A DNA stretch of 10,294 nucleotides from Bacteroidota bacterium (GTDB taxonomy: Bacteria > Bacteroidota > Bacteroidia > Chitinophagales > Chitinophagaceae). The stretch is taken from NCBI GenBank assembly GCA_030831005.1, contig JAURLW010000127.1:1-10294 (forward strand). Reading direction: 5' to 3'. Numbering within the stretch: position 1 is the stretch's first letter; each line of letters starts with the position of its first letter. Under the pieces are notes generated by a model that made no database searches, was not told where the DNA came from, and saw only the letters and a list, made by a program, of their open reading frames with translations. Below, one piece after another: positions 1 to 5,064 of the stretch. The position numbers were made by a program, and so were the translations under genes.

Positions 1-1386
1 AATCCTATAACATCAACTATTGCTCCTGTTACCATTACACCTCCGACCGGCACTGTTTCTTCAGCTATGAAGTTTCTCATCAGTGGTCATGGTTCAGATG
101 CTAATGGTTGTGCTGAATTTTGTTCTAAATATTATGATGTTTTACTAGACGGAAATGCCATAGCTCATAAAGATATTTGGAGAGCAAATTGTGGCTCAAA
201 CCATATTTATCCTCAATCTGGTACTTGGATTTATGATAGAGGTAATTGGTGTCCTGGTGATAAAGTGTTTGATTCTTATTTCCCATTAACTGGAATGTCA
301 GCTGGAGTTTCAAAGCCTGTAGATATTGAATTTGAAAATTATCAAATTGCTAGTCCGTCTGCTTCCTATATTATCTCAGGTTATGCCTACCATTATGGAG
401 CATTTAACAACGCTTTAGATGCATCCTTAGAAGAAATCATTGCGCCAAGTAATCATGAGATTAATTATAGAGAAAATCATAGGGTAGGTAATCCTGTTGT
501 TAGAGTTCGAAATATTGGAGGGAATACAATAAACTCCATAAAATTTGAATACAAAGTATTAGGAACTAGCACAGGTTTGTATACCTATGTATGGAATGGT
601 GCATTAGCACCACTGGCAGATACAGTTATTGAATTACCCGAAAATTATGATTTGAGAACAGCTCCTTCAGGAACAAATTCATTTCAAGTAAGTATAGTAA
701 AAGTAAATAATACTGATGATGCCAATGTAACAAATAATAGTTTGACAGTTGATTTTACTGCAGCTCCGGTTTGGGAAAATAAAATTGTAGTTAAGTTCAA
801 AACGAATACAGCGGTAGAAACTTCTTATACTATTAAAAATGCTGCAGGTGTAATAGTGGCTGAAAGAAATGCAGGAAATTTAGCGCCAAATACGGTTTAT
901 ACCGATACGGTAAATTTGCCACCAAGTTGGTACGTTTTGGAAGTTACTGATGGCGGTTGTGACGGATTGAAATTTTGGGCTAATGCTGCTCAAGGGGTTG
1001 GTTATTTTCAAGTTTTTAGAACTTCTATTCCTATTCAATTTTCTTTGAAAAATTATTTCTCAGGTGATTTTGGTTGTGGATTTAAGCAATATTTTTCAAC
1101 TGCTTGGCCTGCTCAAATTCCTACGCTTGTAAATGAAACTATTCAAATGGAAGCGGTTCCTAATCCAGCTAATAATATGGTGGAGTTGAGCTTTAGCAAT
1201 ATTAATCAAGTAGCAGGATACCTTTTAGTAGTTAATACAATGGGTATGGTAGTAGCTAAGCAACAAGTATCTAATACGCAACATACGTTTTCCGTTACAG
1301 ATTTAGCAAATGGAATATATGAATTAATATATGTAAATGATCAATCTGGAACAACAGCAAAAACTAAGCTTGTTGTAAACCATTAA
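1..1386 (+). CDS. Secreted PNGase F-like protein with T9SS sorting domain (5' end missing)
   Basis: The frame is open from base 1, so this is the last 461 residues of a longer protein. The ATG at 67 lies inside a domain strand (SSAMKFLISGHG) and is not the start. Fragment residues 25-90 resemble the C-terminal domain of peptide-N-glycosidase F. They carry SGHG, then GCAEFC (37, 41 Cys; 39 Glu, matching PNGase F Glu206 as I recall it), then Cys64, and WIYDRGNWCPG (76-86) with Cys84. The four cysteines match the two disulfides of that domain. Residues about 164-252 look like a CARDB-type beta-sandwich, followed by another beta-rich stretch to about 367. Residues 383-461 form a type A T9SS sorting domain (VPNPANN, GMVVAKQQV, LANGIYEL, final TKLVV), so the protein is probably exported and anchored at or released from the cell surface. 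Whether it removes N-glycans is unknown, because the N-terminal domain with the main catalytic Asp would lie upstream. A terminator follows directly. Confidence 0.85.
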   Translation, partial: NPITSTIAPVTITPPTGTVSSAMKFLISGHGSDANGCAEFCSKYYDVLLDGNAIAHKDIWRANCGSNHIYPQSGTWIYDRGNWCPGDKVFDSYFPLTGMSAGVSKPVDIEFENYQIASPSASYIISGYAYHYGAFNNALDASLEEIIAPSNHEINYRENHRVGNPVVRVRNIGGNTINSIKFEYKVLGTSTGLYTYVWNGALAPLADTVIELPENYDLRTAPSGTNSFQVSIVKVNNTDDANVTNNSLTVDFTAAPVWENKIVVKFKTNTAVETSYTIKNAAGVIVAERNAGNLAPNTVYTDTVNLPPSWYVLEVTDGGCDGLKFWANAAQGVGYFQVFRTSIPIQFSLKNYFSGDFGCGFKQYFSTAWPAQIPTLVNETIQMEAVPNPANNMVELSFSNINQVAGYLLVVNTMGMVVAKQQVSNTQHTFSVTDLANGIYELIYVNDQSGTTAKTKLVVNH

Positions 1387-1400
1387 GTATAATAGATTTT

Positions 1401-1437
1401 AAAAACAAAAGCCTGCATGCGCAGGCTTTTGTTTTTT
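1401..1437 (+). terminator. Strong intrinsic terminator, probably bidirectional
   Basis: A perfect 16-bp inverted repeat has arms at 1401-1416 and 1421-1436 around an ATGC loop. The GC-rich core GCCTGC/GCAGGC is flanked by an A-rich left arm and the T-rich right arm CTTTTGTTTTTT. It starts 14 nt after the stop codon of the secreted protein gene. The A-rich left side would give a U-tract on the opposite strand too, although no reverse-strand gene ends here. It separates the secreted protein gene from the TPR-tilS unit. Confidence 0.9.
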
Positions 1438-1465
1438 ATACCTATGCTAATTGCTGTATTAATTG

Positions 1466-1473
1466 TAATTTTG
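1466..1473 (+). promoter_or_regulatory. Candidate Bacteroidota -7 box upstream of the TPR gene
   Basis: TAATTTTG matches the Bacteroidota -7 consensus TAnnTTTG exactly. It lies after the terminator and only 5 nt before the ATG at 1479, so a start about 5-7 nt downstream would give a leaderless or almost leaderless mRNA. No TTG element sits at the usual distance of about 20 nt upstream, and AT-rich DNA yields such matches by chance. The call is therefore weak. Confidence 0.3.
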
Positions 1474-1478
1474 AAGCT

Positions 1479-1793
1479 ATGAATCCTCGTATTGAGAAAC
1501 TACTGAATTATTTGAAGGAAACTCCCCAAGATGCTTTTTTAAATCATGCTTTGGGATTAGAGTATATTAAAGAAAATCAATTAGAAAGTGCTTTGGCTTG
1601 TTTTGAAATAAACCATTCCATGAATCCTAATTATATTGGTACGTATTATCATTTTGCCAAATTGCTGGAAACGTTGCAAAAAACAGATCAAGCAATTGCT
1701 GTATACGAAAGAGGTATGGAACAGGCAAAACTTCAAAATGACCAACATAGTCTTAACGAATTAAGAGCTGCTTACGAAGATTTAACCTTTTAA
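1479..1793 (+). CDS. Small two-repeat TPR protein
   Basis: This 104-residue, probably cytoplasmic protein has no signal peptide or membrane segment. Two tetratricopeptide repeats are visible, about residues 17-50 (ALGLEYIKENQLESALACFE) and 51-84 (YYHFAKLLETLQKTDQAIAV), each with the alternating small and aromatic residues of paired helices. A capping helix (SLNELRAAYEDL) closes the protein. TPR units bind other proteins, but no partner can be read from the sequence. The ATG at 1479 is the natural start: it begins the MNPRIEKLL helix and lies 42 nt after the upstream terminator. There is no Shine-Dalgarno, as expected in this phylum. The stop is 2 nt before the tilS start, so the two genes are almost certainly co-transcribed and may be translationally coupled. 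The family is confident; the function is unknown. Confidence 0.85.
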   Translation: MNPRIEKLLNYLKETPQDAFLNHALGLEYIKENQLESALACFEINHSMNPNYIGTYYHFAKLLETLQKTDQAIAVYERGMEQAKLQNDQHSLNELRAAYEDLTF

Positions 1794-1795
1794 AC

Positions 1796-3133
1796 ATGTC
1801 ATTATCTAGCGCTTTTCTAAAATCATTTGATGCTTTACCAACTACTTCAGACAAGGAAGTATTTTTACTTGCTGTCAGTGGAGGTGTGGATTCCATGGTA
1901 TTGGTCAACTTGTTTTTACAGCAGGGTATCGCTTTTGAAATAGCTCATTGTAATTATCAATTAAGAGGAGAAGCGTCTCATTTAGATGAGGAGCTAGTTC
2001 GCGATTGGGCTCAGCAGCATGCTATTCCATTTCATGTTCAACGTTTTGACACAAAAACAATTCGTGCTGAGTTGAAGAAAGGCACTCAAGAGACAGCGCG
2101 TATCCTTCGATACGATTGGTTTCGTTCTTTAATGCAAAAACATCAGTTTAAAGCTATTGTTACGGCTCATCATGCCAATGATAATGCAGAAACAGTGTTG
2201 ATGAATTTGTTTAAAGGAACGGGTATAGATGGACTAACGGGCATGCAAGTATTTGCTCATTCCATCTTTAGACCTTTGCTATCCATTTTTAAAACGGAAA
2301 TTGAAACTTATGCACTAGAGCATCAGATTCCATACAGACAAGATGCTTCTAATCTTTCCGATGACTATACCAGAAATGCTATTCGATTAAATGTAATACC
2401 TACTATTGAAAAGCTATTTCCATATGCAATGCAGGCAATTAATACCAGTATACATCATTTAAATGATGCAGCATCCATTTATCATGATCAAATGGATCAT
2501 TTCAAAAAGAAATTGTTGTTTGCTAATTCAACCGAAACTAAAATTCCAATTCGATTATTGATCGCTCAGCCCGCATACTCAACTATACTATTTGAATTAT
2601 TGAAGCCCTATGGTTTTAACTCTAAGCAGCAAAAATCCATATTAGAATTATTGCAGGCGCAGAATGGTAAAATGGTTTTGTCATCAACGCACAGAGTATT
2701 TAAGTTCAATCATCACCTTGTTATTACCCCTATAGAACAAGATCAAACTCGTTTTTATGTTATTCAAGAAGGTGACGAAAAAGTACATTTAGATAAAGGC
2801 TTATTGGATATTTCTATTCTGCAAGGTCCCATGAATGCTATACCCAATGAACTTTATACTGCATATATAGCTAGGGAAAGTCTCGAATTTCCTTTGCTAT
2901 TGAGACATTGGAAAGAGGGCGATTATTTTTATCCTCTTGGCATGAACAATAAGAAAAAGAAACTCAGTGATTTTTTCATTGATCAAAAAGTGCCGATGCA
3001 TCTAAAAGAAACAACTTGGGTATTAGAATCTAATCAGCGTATAGTTTGGATTGTAGGAATGCGTTTAGATGAACGATTTAAAATTAAAAATTCAACTACT
3101 GCTATTACCAAAATTGCATTCAAAGCTCAATAG
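1796..3133 (+). CDS. tilS: tRNA(Ile)-lysidine synthetase TilS
   Basis: TilS uses ATP to attach lysine to C34 of the tRNA-Ile with a CAU anticodon. This changes its decoding from AUG to AUA and its charging from Met to Ile, and the enzyme is normally essential. The 445-residue protein has the N-type ATP-pyrophosphatase P-loop SGGVDS at 28-33, then HCNYQLRGEAS (51-61), the family motif HHANDNAET (125-133), GTGIDGLTGM (141-150) and RNAIRLNVIP around 194-203. After a middle substrate-binding region, residues about 367-437 form the TilS C-terminal domain (RHWKEGDYFYPLGM, KKLSDFFIDQKVP, WIVGMRLDERFKI). Length and domain order are normal for Bacteroidota TilS. It starts 2 nt after the TPR gene and stops 2 nt before the end of the convergent rlmH gene. 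All nucleotide-binding motifs are intact, so it should be active. Confidence 0.97.
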   Translation: MSLSSAFLKSFDALPTTSDKEVFLLAVSGGVDSMVLVNLFLQQGIAFEIAHCNYQLRGEASHLDEELVRDWAQQHAIPFHVQRFDTKTIRAELKKGTQETARILRYDWFRSLMQKHQFKAIVTAHHANDNAETVLMNLFKGTGIDGLTGMQVFAHSIFRPLLSIFKTEIETYALEHQIPYRQDASNLSDDYTRNAIRLNVIPTIEKLFPYAMQAINTSIHHLNDAASIYHDQMDHFKKKLLFANSTETKIPIRLLIAQPAYSTILFELLKPYGFNSKQQKSILELLQAQNGKMVLSSTHRVFKFNHHLVITPIEQDQTRFYVIQEGDEKVHLDKGLLDISILQGPMNAIPNELYTAYIARESLEFPLLLRHWKEGDYFYPLGMNNKKKKLSDFFIDQKVPMHLKETTWVLESNQRIVWIVGMRLDERFKIKNSTTAITKIAFKAQ

Positions 3134-3137
3134 CTTT
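3122..3137. terminator. Possible weak bidirectional terminator between tilS and rlmH
   Basis: A perfect 6-bp inverted repeat, AAAGCT (3122-3127) and AGCTTT (3132-3137) around CAAT, spans the tilS stop codon and reaches into the last codon of rlmH on the other strand. Each strand ends the stem in TTT, but there is no longer U-tract and the stem is short. It is the only hairpin at this junction. As a terminator it would be weak. Confidence 0.3.
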
Positions 3138-3609
3138 ATTCGTGGTGATAAGGTAGATTGTTTAAAATACTATAAGACCTATAGATTTGTTCTGCTAATA
3201 ACAGTCTTACTAATTGATGAGGAAATACTAAGTCGGACAATGACCACATTTGTTTAGATGTTTTTTTAATTTCATCGGTAACTCCATAGGCCCCGCCAAT
3301 CAATAATACCAATGTTTTTACTCGTTGATTCATAAGTTGTTGTAATTTTTGGGCCCATTGTAGCGAATTTAATTTCTTGCCGGTTTCGTCGAGCAAAATT
3401 AAATAATGATGTGTTTGTAATTTCTTTAAAATATACTCTGCCTCTAATTTTTTGTTTTTTTCAGCATCTTGAGAAAGTTTGCTTTTGGGGATTTGGATGA
3501 TTTCTAACTGAATACTAGCGTAGGGTTTAATTTTCTTGAAATAATTAAGAATACCCACTTCAATATGTGGGTCATTTTCTTTTCCTACTGACCAGATTTC
3601 GATATTCAT
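3136..3609 (-). CDS. rlmH: 23S rRNA (pseudouridine1915-N3)-methyltransferase RlmH
   Basis: RlmH is a small SPOUT-fold, SAM-dependent methyltransferase that methylates N3 of pseudouridine 1915 in helix 69 of 23S rRNA, acting on assembled 70S ribosomes. The 157-residue length is typical. Visible motifs are LLDETGK (72-78), the SAM-binding loop LIGGAYGV (103-110), FPHQLVRLLLAEQIYR (129-144) and the family-ending NLPYHHE (151-157), which supplies the conserved Tyr-His of the active site. SPOUT enzymes work as dimers through their knotted C-terminus. The ATG (complement of 3607-3609) fits the usual short N-terminus (MNIEIWSVGK). The gene converges on tilS with a 2-nt gap and diverges from the aminotransferase gene across 137 nt. 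I found no exact TAnnTTTG box for it; TACGATTTG (complement of 3680-3688) is a one-base-longer variant. Confidence 0.97.
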   Translation of the reverse strand: MNIEIWSVGKENDPHIEVGILNYFKKIKPYASIQLEIIQIPKSKLSQDAEKNKKLEAEYILKKLQTHHYLILLDETGKKLNSLQWAQKLQQLMNQRVKTLVLLIGGAYGVTDEIKKTSKQMWSLSDLVFPHQLVRLLLAEQIYRSYSILNNLPYHHE

Positions 3610-3620
3610 AAATTGTTTAA

Positions 3621-3638
3621 AGCAAGTAAGAGCTTGCT
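3621..3638 (-). other. Small hairpin in the presumed rlmH 5' leader
   Basis: AGCAAG (3621-3626) and CTTGCT (3633-3638) form a 6-bp stem with a 6-nt loop, 11 nt upstream of the rlmH start codon on the minus strand. It overlaps a second small repeat, GAGC (3630-3633) with GCTC (3639-3642), so two alternative short folds are possible. A role in translation of rlmH is conceivable, but stems this short arise by chance. Confidence 0.2.
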
Positions 3639-3708
3639 GCTCGTATGTGATATGATGCGTAAATGTAAACTTTTTTCAACAAATCGTAATTAATAAAAAA
3701 TGCTTTTC

Positions 3709-3716
3709 TAACTTTG
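3709..3716 (+). promoter_or_regulatory. Bacteroidota -7 promoter box for the aminotransferase gene
   Basis: TAACTTTG, followed by CA, matches the TAnnTTTG -7 consensus of the Bacteroidota sigma factor exactly. It lies 30 nt before the GTG start at 3747 in the divergent intergenic region. Transcription would begin near 3721-3724, leaving a leader of about 25 nt. No clear TTG -33 element lies 17-23 nt upstream; that stretch (about 3680-3695) is only AT-rich. It is the best promoter candidate for the 3747-8564 gene run. Confidence 0.55.
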
Positions 3717-3746
3717 CATAGTTCTATCACATTTAAAATTTAAAAC

Positions 3747-5003
3747 GTGCAATTATCAAAATTAGCGGATACTTTAATTGGTTCTGAAATTGTAAAATTA
3801 GGAGGAGAAATTCGAGCGCTTCAACAACAAGGTGCCAAAATTTATAATTTCACTGTAGGTGATTTTGATCCTAATGTTTTTCCCATTCCAACTTTGTTGA
3901 AGGATGAAATTATTAAGGCCTATCAAAATAATTTTACCAATTATCCTGCTGCAGAAGGAAATTTAGACCTACGCGAATCTTTAGTGGAGTATATCCATGA
4001 GTTTTTTAATATTAGCTATACTACTGATGAATTATTGGTAGCTGGTGGAGGTAGACCATTGATTTATGCTATTTTCAGAACTATTTTAGATAAAGGAGAT
4101 ACCGTTTTATATGCGGTGCCATCTTGGAATAATAATCACTATACGCATTTTGTTGAGGGCAAGCATGTTCTTATTCCAACAGATGCTTCAACTAAATTTA
4201 TGCCTACGGCTGAAGGCATTGCTCCATTTATCAAAGAGGCCAATTTACTTTGTTTGTGTTCGCCACAAAACCCAACCGGTACAACCCTATCTGCAGAGGA
4301 ATTAAAGAAAATATGTGATTTGGTATTAGCTGAAAATCAAAGAAGAGGCGATAATCAAAAACCGGTTTATATTATGTACGATCAAATGTATAGTCAACTT
4401 ACATTTGATGCAGTAACGCATGTGCATCCTGTAGGTGTTTGTCCAGCTATTAGGCCTTACACCATATATTTAGACGCCATCAGTAAATCATTTGCTGCAA
4501 CAGGCGTTAGGGTAGGTTGGGCTTTTGGTCCTTCTGTAATAATCTCTAAAATGAAAGCTATCCTTACCCATTTAGGCGCATGGGCTCCAATGGCAGAGCA
4601 AAAGGGTACTGCTGTATTTTTGAAGAATAAGGAAGCGATTGTAACGTATATCGATTCATTTAAAAAAGAAATAGCTTATCGTTTAGAAGCTATTTACAAG
4701 GGCTTAATGGATTTGAAACTTCAAGGTTATGCTGTTGATGCTATTGCTCCTGAAGCAGCTATTTACCTTACTATTCAATTTGATTTAGTAGGAAAGCACA
4801 CAGCCCAACAAGTGCTATTAGAGAAACAATGTGATGTAACCAGTTATCTACTTAAAGAAGCCGGATTGGCTATTGTACCTTTCTCTGCTTTTGGTGCAGA
4901 GGCTACATCAAATTGGTATCGTTTAAGTGTAGGTACTTGCAAAAAAGAAGATATTGAAGCAATGCTTGCTGCATTGAGCAATGCCCTTGCAAAGCTTCAA
5001 TAA
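3747..5003 (+). CDS. PLP-dependent class I/II aminotransferase
   Basis: This is a 418-residue fold-type I aminotransferase, cytoplasmic and probably a homodimer, resembling AspB/AspC-like enzymes. The PLP site is complete. NPTG at 175-178 carries the cofactor-contacting Asn. Asp212 (YDQMYS) pairs with the pyridine nitrogen. Lys247 in AISKSFAATGVRVGW forms the Schiff base, with Arg255 as the phosphate-binding arginine. Arg392 in NWYRLSVGT is the expected carboxylate-binding residue. The start is GTG at 3747: an in-frame TAA lies two codons upstream (3741-3743), and the protein begins MQLSKLADTLIGSEIVKL, which fits the family N-terminus. The box at 3709-3716 probably drives it. maeB follows after 61 nt on the same strand. 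Amino donor specificity cannot be fixed; aspartate is a reasonable guess from family and neighbour. The general class is certain. Confidence 0.92.
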   Translation: MQLSKLADTLIGSEIVKLGGEIRALQQQGAKIYNFTVGDFDPNVFPIPTLLKDEIIKAYQNNFTNYPAAEGNLDLRESLVEYIHEFFNISYTTDELLVAGGGRPLIYAIFRTILDKGDTVLYAVPSWNNNHYTHFVEGKHVLIPTDASTKFMPTAEGIAPFIKEANLLCLCSPQNPTGTTLSAEELKKICDLVLAENQRRGDNQKPVYIMYDQMYSQLTFDAVTHVHPVGVCPAIRPYTIYLDAISKSFAATGVRVGWAFGPSVIISKMKAILTHLGAWAPMAEQKGTAVFLKNKEAIVTYIDSFKKEIAYRLEAIYKGLMDLKLQGYAVDAIAPEAAIYLTIQFDLVGKHTAQQVLLEKQCDVTSYLLKEAGLAIVPFSAFGAEATSNWYRLSVGTCKKEDIEAMLAALSNALAKLQ

Positions 5004-5026
5004 TTTTTGTATTTTTATAGGTCAAT

Positions 5027-5041
5027 CGAGCTATAGGCTCG
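5027..5041 (+). other. Small hairpin in the aminotransferase-maeB spacer
   Basis: CGAGC (5027-5031) and GCTCG (5037-5041) pair around TATAG, in the 61-nt gap 23 nt before the maeB ATG. A U-tract does not follow (TATAATTAAAATT), so it is a poor intrinsic terminator. It could be a leader stem-loop or an mRNA-processing site. The nearest promoter-like sequence, TAATTTTTG at 5001-5009, has one base too many between TA and TTTG. Confidence 0.25.
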
Positions 5042-5064
5042 TATAATTAAAATTAAAACATTTT

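Larger units (their letters stand above)
3610..3746. promoter_or_regulatory. Divergent intergenic region rlmH / aminotransferase
   Basis: These 137 nt separate the rlmH and aminotransferase starts and must hold both promoters. The right part is very AT-rich (3661-3745) and contains the TAACTTTG box for the rightward gene. The left part contains the small hairpin repeats in the rlmH leader. No operator-like long palindrome, riboswitch-like fold or small gene could be recognised. Confidence 0.6.

Noticed and set aside
125..313. Reverse-strand open frame of 62 codons inside the PNGase F-like gene
   Set aside because: It lies wholly within a well-supported gene on the other strand and shows no family motif or start signal.
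3069..3257. Forward open frame across the tilS end and rlmH 3' end
   Set aside because: It overlaps two confident genes in other frames and its translation resembles nothing recognisable.
3680..3688. TACGATTTG (reverse strand) as the rlmH promoter box
   Set aside because: It also has one extra spacer base, and no -33 element is visible at the expected distance; kept only as a remark under rlmH.
4111..4305. Forward open frame inside the aminotransferase gene
   Set aside because: Out-of-frame shadow of a gene with a complete set of PLP motifs.
5001..5009. TAATTTTTG as a maeB promoter box
   Set aside because: The spacer between TA and TTTG is one base too long, it overlaps the aminotransferase stop codon, and no TTG lies at the right upstream distance.
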